Assembly (NCBI GenBank): GCA_041749535.1 | Contig: JBGTBE010000042.1 | Coordinates: 70,702-134,701, forward strand | From: JBBQZU01 sp041749535 | Lineage (GTDB): Bacteria > Bacteroidota > Bacteroidia > Flavobacteriales_D > Cryomorphaceae | Direction of reading: 5' to 3' | DNA: 64,000 nucleotides | Shown: piece after piece, positions 16,332 through 23,806 of the stretch | How positions within the stretch are numbered: position 1 is the stretch's first letter | Layout: each line of letters starts with the position of its first letter | The notes under the pieces: generated by a model | What the model was told of the DNA's origin: nothing | Database searches by the model: none | What the model saw: only the letters and a program-made list of their open reading frames with translations | Made by a program: the position numbers and the translations under genes

Positions 16332-17002
16332 TGATCTATTGTTCTAAATATTAATTGCTTGTAAAACTCACCTCCCACAACTTGATCGTGACCAATGTCG
16401 CTTAGTGAAGGCAAATGCTGTGCGAAGTATATCTGGTCCAGGTGAGATGAAAAAAGCAAGGAAGACAGAGAATGTGCATAAGGATAGTTCGGAGAAAAAT
16501 CTTCGATGAGTGAAGCCACCCGATTACATAAAGACTTGAACTGAACGAAAAGACCTTCTTTATTGTCCATATCTACTTCTTTGGTTAGATATGCCTTCGA
16601 AGATTCTGAAATAATCACCCTCTCGAGCTTTTGTAAGTCAAAAGGAGGGTTGTTCATTTCCCGCAAGTGCCCGGTTATTATTTCTATGGCCCTATTGAGG
16701 CGCAGCTCGGCAGAAGGTAGATTTGCAGTGCCAAACACCAGGCTGTATTCCATCCATCCCCAATACCAGGATGTGTAGTAGAGCAAAAGCTTGTGCTTAT
16801 TCTCAAAATATCGATACAGGGCACTTTCTGTGGTACCAATTTCTGTGGCCAACTTTTTGAAGGTAAATCGCTCCAGTCCAAGGGAATCTATCAAGGGCAA
16901 TGCGTTCAATAGCAATATCTTTCCCAATTCTGAAGTTGATGGATCCTTGAGGTATACCTTCTCGCTTACGGCAATTCTTACGTTTGTGAGTTGTGTAGGC
17001 AT
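16316..17002 (-). CDS. TetR-family transcriptional regulator
   Basis: The N-terminal third carries the TetR helix-turn-helix (ALPLIDSLGLERFTFKKLA, then EIGTTESALYRYFENKHKLL, about 35-73). The remaining 150 residues would be the ligand-binding and dimer domain. Length 228 is normal. It is the first gene of the tetR-ABC-hlyD-tolC operon and overlaps the ABC gene by 16 nt. A perfect 10-3-10 palindrome lies nine bases upstream of its ATG, which suggests that it represses its own operon and is released by the exported compound or a related signal. Confidence 0.9.
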   Translation of the reverse strand: MPTQLTNVRIAVSEKVYLKDPSTSELGKILLLNALPLIDSLGLERFTFKKLATEIGTTESALYRYFENKHKLLLYYTSWYWGWMEYSLVFGTANLPSAELRLNRAIEIITGHLREMNNPPFDLQKLERVIISESSKAYLTKEVDMDNKEGLFVQFKSLCNRVASLIEDFSPNYPYAHSLSSLLFSSHLDQIYFAQHLPSLSDIGHDQVVGGEFYKQLIFRTIDQWPAK

Positions 17003-17010
17003 TATACTTA

Positions 17011-17033
17011 ATTTGCGTGTAAAACACGCAAAT
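17011..17033. promoter_or_regulatory. Perfect palindrome, likely TetR operator
   Basis: ATTTGCGTGT (17011-17020), AAA, ACACGCAAAT (17024-17033): two perfect 10-bp arms with a 3-bp centre. It overlaps the minus-strand -7 element TATATTTG, so a bound repressor would block polymerase. It lies 110 nt before the divergent P-type ATPase and might affect that gene too. Confidence 0.75.
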
Positions 17034-17036
17034 ATA
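17029..17036 (-). promoter_or_regulatory. -7 element of the tetR-efflux operon
   Basis: TATATTTG on the minus strand fits TAnnTTTG exactly. Five of its bases lie within the palindrome. No TTG is visible 19-21 nt upstream. Confidence 0.45.
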
Positions 17037-17143
17037 TAGTATTGTTTACTATTGGCGATAATTAATCTTCAATTCCTTTAACCCACGTCATCAAACCCTC
17101 TCCGAATTCAGAGCCATTAATTAGTATAGCGTATTTTTGCACC

Positions 17144-19240
17144 ATGGCACACAACGAAATCCTGCTGAAGGTAGACGGCATGACCTGCAACAACTGTGCG
17201 GAGGGCATCACAAAATCACTTCGCTCAAAAGGATTTGCTGATGCTGATACGGATTTTATGGAGGGCGAAGTATCGTTCACGCTTGTAGATGGTAAATCTG
17301 CACAACTTGCTATAGATCAAATTGAAGATCTGGGATATTCTGTACGCGGCGCACACTCTGATGAAATTAAAGCGGCAAGCACCATAGAAAAAAAGTTTCT
17401 TTTTGCCTTAGTCTTCACTGTGCCCCTTTTCATGCACATGTTCGCCCCAGATCATTGGTGGATCAACGACCCAATCGTTCAGCTTCTGCTTTGTGTTCCT
17501 GTTTACATCTTGGGATTCACCCACTTCGGAAAATCAGCCTGGGGTTCTATCAAGGCCAGGTATACCAACATGGATGTACTTATTTTCATCGGTACTACTG
17601 CTGCATTTGTGTACAGTTTGGCCGGTACAATATTGTTTTGGGGCACTGATACCGTGCACAGCTATTTATATTTTGAAACCACTGCAACCATCATTACCCT
17701 TGTGTTGCTAGGCAACGTAATGGAGCATCGCAGCATTCAGCAAACATCGCACAGCCTGGGCGAGTTGAGCCGATTGGAGCCCTTGGTTGCAAGGATTGTG
17801 CTGCGGGTCGCAGGCATGGAAAAACTGTTTCTTACCACCCCCAATGTGGTGAAAGAAGGTGATCTACTTCAGGTGAACGAAGGGGACCGATTTCCAACAG
17901 ATGGGAAAGTAATTGAGGGAACAGCACTTGTAGATGAATCGGCTATATCTGGAGAGAGTGCTCCGGTTCAAAAAGAGCTGAATAGTATTGTCTTTTCCGG
18001 AACGGTGATCATCTCGGGAAATGTACGGGTAAGGGCAACAGCTGAAGCAAAAGACTCAACCCTGAAGAAAATTACCGAACTCGTAAAAAAGGCGCGAAAG
18101 GAGCAACCCGATATTCAAAAACTGGGCGACAAAGTGAGCGCGGTATTCGTGCCCTCTGTGCTGATTGTTTCTGTATTGACATTTACAATTTCTTATTTTG
18201 CTTTTGACGTAAGCCTCACCGAATCGCTGATGAATGCCATTGCGGTGCTCGTAATATCATGTCCATGCGCCATGGGACTGGCCACTCCAACTGCTGTGGT
18301 AGTAGGAGTCGGGAGGGCTGCCAAACAGGGTATATTGATAAAGGGTGGTGACACCATTGAGAGATTTGTAAAAGCTGACATCATCATTTTTGACAAAACC
18401 GGAACGCTCACTACCGGTGCTTTTAGTCCTCAAATCATTAAAAACAACATCGGCGGGCGGGCCATTTCACTTATCAAATCTCTTGAGTCAGGATCTTCCC
18501 ATCCCATCGCCAAATCACTTGTGGCACATTGGACAGATACTGTGGGCGAAACACTCACTTCGGTGACCGAATCCAAGGGCAAAGGAATGAGCGGAATTGC
18601 GGAAAATGGAGATGTGATAGCCTTCGGAAAAGCGGCTCCAGGAAATGATGCAGATCTTGCCCTTACCATCAATGGAAAGGAAGAAGCATGGCTCTCCATT
18701 GCCGACAGGATAAAACCCGGTGCCAGGGAAATGATTCACTTCTTTCAGAAAGAGGGTTTGCGCGTAATTCTTCTCTCTGGCGACAAAGCAGAAAAAGTGG
18801 AAGAAGTTGCCCGGCAGCTTGGCATCACAGAATGGTATGGAGATGTGAATCCTGAAGGAAAACTGTATAAGCTAGAACAGTTCTCAGCTAATAATCGAGT
18901 TGCAATGGTGGGCGATGGTGTAAATGATGGGCCAGCGCTCTCAAGAGCACATGTAGGTATTGCGCCGGGTGGTGCTTCATCCCTGGCTTTTGATTCAGCA
19001 AGAATTGTAATCATGAACTCCAATGAAATGGATAGCCTTACAATGGCTTTTAAAACTGCGAAACATACCTACCTCACCATACGTCAAAATCTATTTTGGG
19101 CCTTTGCGTACAATGTAGTAGCAATACCCATAGCTGCATTTGGATTCTTAAACCCAATGATTGCAGCGCTTGCGATGGCTTTCAGTGATGTGGTGGTAAT
19201 AGGAAACTCTCTCAGGCTGAAGAAAAAGAAGCTTGGGTAG
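17144..19240 (+). CDS. Heavy-metal P-type ATPase, copper type
   Basis: 698 residues. An N-terminal HMA domain has MTCNNC (13-18). Membrane helices follow, then the actuator loop (SGESAP, about 269-274), the ion-binding CPC (373-375 in ISCPCAMGL), the phosphorylation site DKTGTLT (417-423) and the hinge GDGVNDGPA. AYN in the penultimate helix and MAFS in the last helix point to P1B-1, Cu(I) export. The last helix reads MAFSD, where Cu pumps usually have MxxSS, so one ligand-region residue differs. It is divergent from tetR and separate from ccoI. It probably removes cytoplasmic Cu(I), or supplies copper to the oxidase encoded nearby; the sequence does not decide between these. Confidence 0.9.
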   Translation: MAHNEILLKVDGMTCNNCAEGITKSLRSKGFADADTDFMEGEVSFTLVDGKSAQLAIDQIEDLGYSVRGAHSDEIKAASTIEKKFLFALVFTVPLFMHMFAPDHWWINDPIVQLLLCVPVYILGFTHFGKSAWGSIKARYTNMDVLIFIGTTAAFVYSLAGTILFWGTDTVHSYLYFETTATIITLVLLGNVMEHRSIQQTSHSLGELSRLEPLVARIVLRVAGMEKLFLTTPNVVKEGDLLQVNEGDRFPTDGKVIEGTALVDESAISGESAPVQKELNSIVFSGTVIISGNVRVRATAEAKDSTLKKITELVKKARKEQPDIQKLGDKVSAVFVPSVLIVSVLTFTISYFAFDVSLTESLMNAIAVLVISCPCAMGLATPTAVVVGVGRAAKQGILIKGGDTIERFVKADIIIFDKTGTLTTGAFSPQIIKNNIGGRAISLIKSLESGSSHPIAKSLVAHWTDTVGETLTSVTESKGKGMSGIAENGDVIAFGKAAPGNDADLALTINGKEEAWLSIADRIKPGAREMIHFFQKEGLRVILLSGDKAEKVEEVARQLGITEWYGDVNPEGKLYKLEQFSANNRVAMVGDGVNDGPALSRAHVGIAPGGASSLAFDSARIVIMNSNEMDSLTMAFKTAKHTYLTIRQNLFWAFAYNVVAIPIAAFGFLNPMIAALAMAFSDVVVIGNSLRLKKKKLG

Positions 19241-19258
19241 TCTTAAATTTGGAGATTT

Positions 19259-19633
19259 TCAGTTTAAAAATGCAGTGGTTAGTACACCATCAATTGCAAG
19301 CATTCTGGCAATATTCTCAGCATTCTTAACAAGTTTTTCATGGCATTCAGGCAGGTTGCCGTTGATGGATTCAAACTCTCTGAGTTTTTTCTGAACCAGT
19401 TTGCCCGGATGGCTCACTATTTCTATACTGAAAAAGCAAGCAGATTTCATACATTCATCGCAGGACTGAATATGTTGAATGAGCCTCTTTCTCAACGTTT
19501 GCTTTTCCGCTTTTCCGAAATATACAGGATTGTAATTACAATCGAAGAGGGTATACACTCCAAAATCTTCAGGCGCTATACTCTTGGCATTCTCCATATC
19601 CAAAAAGTACATTTGTGTAGGCCTGGAAGTCAT
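19259..19633 (-). CDS. Small GIY-YIG-like protein
   Basis: Starting at ATG 19633 gives 124 residues; an upstream TTG would add 21. A GIY-YIG-like core is visible: GVYTLFD (GIY equivalent, about residue 24), VYFGKAE (YIG equivalent, about 38), LRKRLIQHI and a downstream Glu-rich helix (LREFESINGN). The family cuts DNA in repair (UvrC, Slx1) or as mobile nucleases, but many small members have unknown roles. It is convergent with the copper ATPase (18 nt between stops) and downstream of the cbb3 locus, though separated from it by a terminator. Function not assigned. Confidence 0.55.
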   Translation of the reverse strand: MTSRPTQMYFLDMENAKSIAPEDFGVYTLFDCNYNPVYFGKAEKQTLRKRLIQHIQSCDECMKSACFFSIEIVSHPGKLVQKKLREFESINGNLPECHEKLVKNAENIARMLAIDGVLTTAFLN

Positions 19634-19831
19634 AATTGTCTGTTTGCGTTTTCTAGACGAAGGTAGTATGCAAGGGTTGCCAACCTTGTGAAGCAAACTT
19701 CAATTAAATGCTATCAAATTGTTACTGGTCTAAAGCACCGGGAAGATTATAAAGTAAAGGATCAAATAAAAGTTTGCACTGCTTTTCACGAAGGTGCCCG
19801 TCTCAGAAGTGATGGTGATTTATTTGAAATT

Positions 19832-19856
19832 AAAAAAGGGTATTCTCAAGGAATAC
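19832..19856 (-). terminator. Terminator of the cbb3 locus, overlapping the last stop codon
   Basis: On the minus strand GTATTC (19851-19856), CTTGA and GAATAC (19840-19845) form a 6-bp stem followed by CCTTTTTT. The TGA of the TauE/DsbD_2-like gene is in the loop, so the terminator starts inside the coding region. Confidence 0.65.
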
Positions 19857-20547
19857 ATTGTTGCTCCGCAGCAACTACATGGCCTATTTCAGGGCTGAGA
19901 AATGGTATGCCAAGGCCAAGACCGCGGATGATGAATAAGATGGCTATTATCGTCGCCAAAACAGGGGCAAGACTTTTGAGTTTGTATCTCCATTTTGCAC
20001 CCAGGGCACTTCCCGAAAGGGCTACCAAAAGCAGTGCAGGAGCTGTGCCGAGACCAAACAAAGCCATGAACAATGCTCCGGCTATAGGTTCGTAGCTAAC
20101 CAAGGCACCAGCAAGTGCAAGGTACACAAGACCACAGGGCAACAAGCCATTAAAGAATCCCAGACCCAAGAGCGCCGTAGCGCGTTGACTTTTAAGGAAT
20201 CGGGCCATAAATCCGAGTACGTTGCTTTGCATGGCTGCCACTTTATTGCCGAGCTTGCTGAGGATCGAGAACTTTGGCAACCATATAAAGGCCAGCATGA
20301 ATAAACCTGCGAAAATTGAGAGTCCTTGTTGAAAACCTGTAGTGCTAAGTCCGTAACCGAGTGTGCCGAACAAAAACCCAAGAATAGCATAGGCTCCAAT
20401 GCGGCCTGCATGGTACAAGGAGTAGGCACCAATCTTATGAAGCGCATTGCCTTCACCTACTGGGACTGCAAGGGCAATGGGTCCACACATACCCACACAA
20501 TGCATGCTACCGGCAATACCAAGGCCGAGTGCGGGGAGAATCATCAT
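19846..20547 (-). CDS. TauE/SafE (DsbD_2-like) membrane protein of the cbb3 locus
   Basis: 233 residues with about six membrane helices. The N-terminus has AGSMHCVGMCGPIAL (about 12-26), the HCVGMCGP signature of the DsbD_2/UreH-like branch of the TauE/SafE superfamily; a second motif FFNGLLPCGLVYLA lies near 131-144. Such genes commonly follow ccoGH in cbb3 clusters and are suspected to help with copper or thiol handling during oxidase assembly. That role is inferred from context, not shown here. Its ATG overlaps the ccoH stop (ATGA). It is the last gene of the operon. Confidence 0.82.
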   Translation of the reverse strand: MMILPALGLGIAGSMHCVGMCGPIALAVPVGEGNALHKIGAYSLYHAGRIGAYAILGFLFGTLGYGLSTTGFQQGLSIFAGLFMLAFIWLPKFSILSKLGNKVAAMQSNVLGFMARFLKSQRATALLGLGFFNGLLPCGLVYLALAGALVSYEPIAGALFMALFGLGTAPALLLVALSGSALGAKWRYKLKSLAPVLATIIAILFIIRGLGLGIPFLSPEIGHVVAAEQQCIP

Positions 20548-20981
20548 AGCACAATCTCCTTTTCAGTGTAGTAATCTTCACCATCCATGGAGAACCTCAC
20601 TCCTACTTTATAGCGGCCATGCTCACCACGAGGGGCGATTGCCATGCTCTCACTTGCATCCAATTTAAGTTCGTGCAATTCGTCAAGGTCTGCATTGTCA
20701 GGCTTGTATAGCGTCACTTCCCCAACAACAGCATATATATCAGAGAGGCCTGAAAACTCGATATAGACGACTTTATCAGCAGTTCTTATATCAACACTGA
20801 AGGAGGCTGCCTGCATATTGTGCCAGGCATCTTTCTTACCTTGAAAAGCAAGTTCCTTGGTATAGTATTCATCTGTAACCAGCTCATGGTCCATTTGCAT
20901 GCTGAAATAAAGCATGCTCAGCATGAAGATCATGAAGGCTACGTAAACAATGGCGATTTTATGTCCGAAGTGGAGTTTCAT
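20544..20981 (-). CDS. ccoH: cbb3 oxidase assembly protein CcoH/FixH
   Basis: I place the start at ATG 20981 (MKLHFGHKIAIVYVAFM, 145 residues), which lies 10 nt after the ccoG stop; the longer open frame reads through the ccoG end and is unlikely. One N-terminal membrane helix (about 8-28) is followed by a periplasmic FixH domain (YYTKELAFQGKKDAWHNM, about 41-58) that is beta-rich. CcoH associates with CcoP/CcoI during maturation of the cbb3 oxidase. Confidence 0.85.
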   Translation of the reverse strand: MKLHFGHKIAIVYVAFMIFMLSMLYFSMQMDHELVTDEYYTKELAFQGKKDAWHNMQAASFSVDIRTADKVVYIEFSGLSDIYAVVGEVTLYKPDNADLDELHELKLDASESMAIAPRGEHGRYKVGVRFSMDGEDYYTEKEIVL

Positions 20982-20991
20982 TTTCGATGAA

Positions 20992-22407
20992 TTAAAGTGG
21001 ACCTGTGATTCGAATTTTGACCTTTTCAAGGAGTTTTCCACCCTCATCGTATACGCCAAGGCTGGTTTGTACTTTCCCCAGCTTAAAGCGCTCTGATGCC
21101 GCCGAAAGAAAAAATGCCCCTTCAGCCACAGCTTGTTTTGAGAGAGCAGGTTGTTTCCCCACAAGGTTTATCCTGTACCCTTCTTCCAAGGGCACAAGTG
21201 AGATTTTCATATCGCGGTTCGATTTATTAATGATCTTATAGTTGTACAGATTGCTAATGGTCCCATCATCGTTCTTCTGATAGAGCATTCCCGGTGTACG
21301 AAGTATACTCATTTCCACTTCAGTGCGCAAAACGAGAAGTGTACTTACCACACCGATAATCACAGCCAGAACCACTGTATAAGCCTTGGCTCTTGATGTT
21401 AATTTGAATGGCTTTCGTGTTTCTATCTGCTCCTCACTGCTGTATCTTATTAGGCCTAAGGGGAGCCCAACTGCATCCATCATTTCGTCGCAGGCATCGA
21501 TGCATGCAGTACAATTCACGCATTCCAGCTGTGTGCCATTTCGAATATCTATACCGGTGGGGCACACCTGCACACAATGCCCACAGTCTATGCAATCTCC
21601 TTTGCTTGCAGCTGAGCGGTCTTCGCCTTTCTTGATTTTGGCGCGCTCTTCACCCCTTACCCTGTCATAGGCTACCACCACAGAATTTCTGTCCAGCAAT
21701 ACGCTTTGTAACCTACCATATGGGCAAACATTGGTACATACTTGTTCACGGAAAAATGCAAACACACCGTAGAAAATCCCGGAAAAAACCAATATGGAAG
21801 CAAGACCTGCTATATGTTGCGAAGGAGGAGAAATGATGATTTCTGTCAAAGCCTCTGTGCCGATAATGTACGCCAAAAAAGTATTTGCAATCAGAAATGA
21901 AACAGTGAAGAAGATGAGGTGTTTCGAAACCCGTTTGAGAATTTTCTCTGTGGTCCACCCCTCTCTTTTAAGCTTCATCTGCTGCTTCCAATCACCATCG
22001 ATCCAATATTCAATTTTTCGGAAAACACCTTCCATGAAAATAGTTTGGGGACAAACCCATCCACAAAAAAGCCTGCCATACACTACTGTAAATAGCCCGA
22101 TAAATATGACGAGTGAGATAGCCATAAGGCCGAAAATGAAGAAATCTTGTGGCCAAAATATCTTTCCAAAGATGACGAATTTTCGCTCTATCAAATTGAA
22201 CATCACGAGATGCTCGCCACTGATTCTAATAAATGGAGCGGAGAATAGGAAAACGAGTAAAAAAAGGTTTACCCACTTTCTTGCTTTGGTGTACTTTCCT
22301 TTGGGCTTTTTGGCGAATATCCACTTGCGCTTCCCTGATGCATCAAGGGTTGAGAGTTTATCTCGAAAACCTTCAGGGCTCTCAGGTGTCGTTTGGGGAG
22401 AATTCAT
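20992..22407 (-). CDS. ccoG: cbb3 oxidase accessory ferredoxin-like protein CcoG/FixG
   Basis: 471 residues with several membrane helices (about 46-62, 88-110, 165-185, 203-220). FCGWVCPQT (114-122) is followed by two 4Fe-4S motifs, CIDCGHCVQVCP (272-283) and CVNCTACIDAC (296-306), and a C-terminal FixG Ig-like domain. CcoG is thought to reduce Cu(II) to Cu(I) for delivery to the oxidase. It overlaps the ccoP stop by four bases. All cysteine ligands look intact. Confidence 0.95.
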   Translation of the reverse strand: MNSPQTTPESPEGFRDKLSTLDASGKRKWIFAKKPKGKYTKARKWVNLFLLVFLFSAPFIRISGEHLVMFNLIERKFVIFGKIFWPQDFFIFGLMAISLVIFIGLFTVVYGRLFCGWVCPQTIFMEGVFRKIEYWIDGDWKQQMKLKREGWTTEKILKRVSKHLIFFTVSFLIANTFLAYIIGTEALTEIIISPPSQHIAGLASILVFSGIFYGVFAFFREQVCTNVCPYGRLQSVLLDRNSVVVAYDRVRGEERAKIKKGEDRSAASKGDCIDCGHCVQVCPTGIDIRNGTQLECVNCTACIDACDEMMDAVGLPLGLIRYSSEEQIETRKPFKLTSRAKAYTVVLAVIIGVVSTLLVLRTEVEMSILRTPGMLYQKNDDGTISNLYNYKIINKSNRDMKISLVPLEEGYRINLVGKQPALSKQAVAEGAFFLSAASERFKLGKVQTSLGVYDEGGKLLEKVKIRITGPL

Positions 22408-23600
22408 TCAGTAATTATGATATCTTCCCTGGGTTGGTCCCCAATCGTGCTGGTGGAATCTGTGGATTGTATCTGCTTTGTAGTGTCAGTCGCGGCAGGT
22501 GAAACTGAATCAGATACTGATTCAGAATATAGCTCACCTTGGGGTTCTTTAGGGTTTGCTGCAGTGTTGCCACGCAATGTCTTAATGTAAGAAGCTACCT
22601 GTGCCATTTCTTTAGGTCTGAGCTGCGATTCCCAGGAAATCATCCCTTTTTGGGGCACCCCGTATTTTATGGTTTTAAACATATCTGTTATTGATCCACC
22701 GTGCAGCCAATAACTATCTGTAAAATTGGGACCTACACCACCACCGCCATCTGCCGCATGGCAAGCCTGGCAATTTGCTATATAAATCGCTTTTCCAGCT
22801 GTCAGATCTTCGGGACTTTCCAGAAATGTTACGGAACTTTCATCAACCGATTCTCCAAGTATGGCTATATATGCCAATCGGTCTTCTTCAGCCTGCTGCA
22901 CTTCAGCTATATACTCTTCTTGTTGGTTTTCTCCAAAAGGCAGCACGTGGTACCATACCATATACACAATTCCAATAATGATCGTAGTGTAGAACATCCA
23001 TACCCACCATGGAGGTAGGTTGTTGTCCAGCTCTCGAATTCCATCGTATTCATGGTCCAGCAACACTTCGTATTCCCTGTCCAGGGGGACAGCATCTGTC
23101 AAAGCTGCCATGATGGTGCTTTGCGCAGGATCTATTTTTATTTCATCAACTGCTTCTGCAGCAACTTCGGGCAGCAGCATGGCAATGGTTCGCTTGAGAA
23201 GAGTAGTGAGATAGATGAATACGATGAGCAGCAGTATATTGAGCCCCAATAGCATCATGGTGTTCTCATTCCGAAAGATATCCGGGAAAGCCGGTGCATC
23301 TGCAGCCTGGGCTGAAAGGCTTGTAGAAGCAAGTATAGCACCGAGAATGAGGGCAGCATTGCCGGCCTTGGATGCATCTCTCATTTTGCGGAGCTTTACA
23401 AAATAGTCGGTATTCTGTGTGAGTCTGCGCAGCAGCGCTGCTATGCTAAGTATGGCGATAAGTTGAACACACGCGACCAGTGCCAGCGCTAAATTTGGCC
23501 CTTCGTAAATTGATGGTTTCACGGGCTCCAGCACAGCGGCAAAAGACGGTGTAGTGAGAAGCACAAGAGCTATCAATGATAGAAATGAATTCCTAATCAT
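22404..23600 (-). CDS. ccoP: cbb3 oxidase subunit CcoP with a single c-type haem
   Basis: 398 residues. An N-terminal signal-like helix and two more hydrophobic segments (about 36-58 and 115-140) precede the usual CcoP helix (PPWWVWMFYTTIIIGIVY, about 196-213). A single cytochrome c domain carries CQACH (277-281) and a candidate Met ligand in KGMISW. Proteobacterial CcoP has two haems; one is common in Bacteroidota. The C-terminal tail (after about 350) is Ser/Thr/Asp-rich. It overlaps ccoQ and ccoG by four bases each. Confidence 0.93.
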   Translation of the reverse strand: MIRNSFLSLIALVLLTTPSFAAVLEPVKPSIYEGPNLALALVACVQLIAILSIAALLRRLTQNTDYFVKLRKMRDASKAGNAALILGAILASTSLSAQAADAPAFPDIFRNENTMMLLGLNILLLIVFIYLTTLLKRTIAMLLPEVAAEAVDEIKIDPAQSTIMAALTDAVPLDREYEVLLDHEYDGIRELDNNLPPWWVWMFYTTIIIGIVYMVWYHVLPFGENQQEEYIAEVQQAEEDRLAYIAILGESVDESSVTFLESPEDLTAGKAIYIANCQACHAADGGGGVGPNFTDSYWLHGGSITDMFKTIKYGVPQKGMISWESQLRPKEMAQVASYIKTLRGNTAANPKEPQGELYSESVSDSVSPAATDTTKQIQSTDSTSTIGDQPREDIIITE

Positions 23601-23800
23601 GGCATTGGGTTTTGTGAAGTGGAGGCAGTAGATTCATCATCGAGGGGCAGCGCACCAACTGTTTCTATATAAGGTTTGCTCAATCGCGTCACATACACGA
23701 GCAGCCCTATGAAAAATCCGAAAAATATAACAAGCGATATCAGCGGAAAAATCTCTATTCCGACAATGGTATCCATATTGTGTTTAATGAATTTTAGCAT
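23597..23800 (-). CDS. ccoQ: Small cbb3 oxidase subunit CcoQ-like
   Basis: 67 residues with one membrane helix (FPLISLVIFFGFFIGLLVYV, about 18-37) and an acidic Ser-rich tail. It lies six bases after ccoNO and overlaps ccoP by four, the usual place of ccoQ/fixQ, which stabilises the complex. The identity rests on size, topology and position; sequence similarity in such small subunits is weak. Confidence 0.75.
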   Translation of the reverse strand: MLKFIKHNMDTIVGIEIFPLISLVIFFGFFIGLLVYVTRLSKPYIETVGALPLDDESTASTSQNPMP

Positions 23801-23806
23801 GGCTTT

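Noticed and set aside
20982..21164. Upstream extension of ccoH
   Set aside because: It runs through the end of ccoG in another frame; the FixH domain starts directly after ATG 20981.
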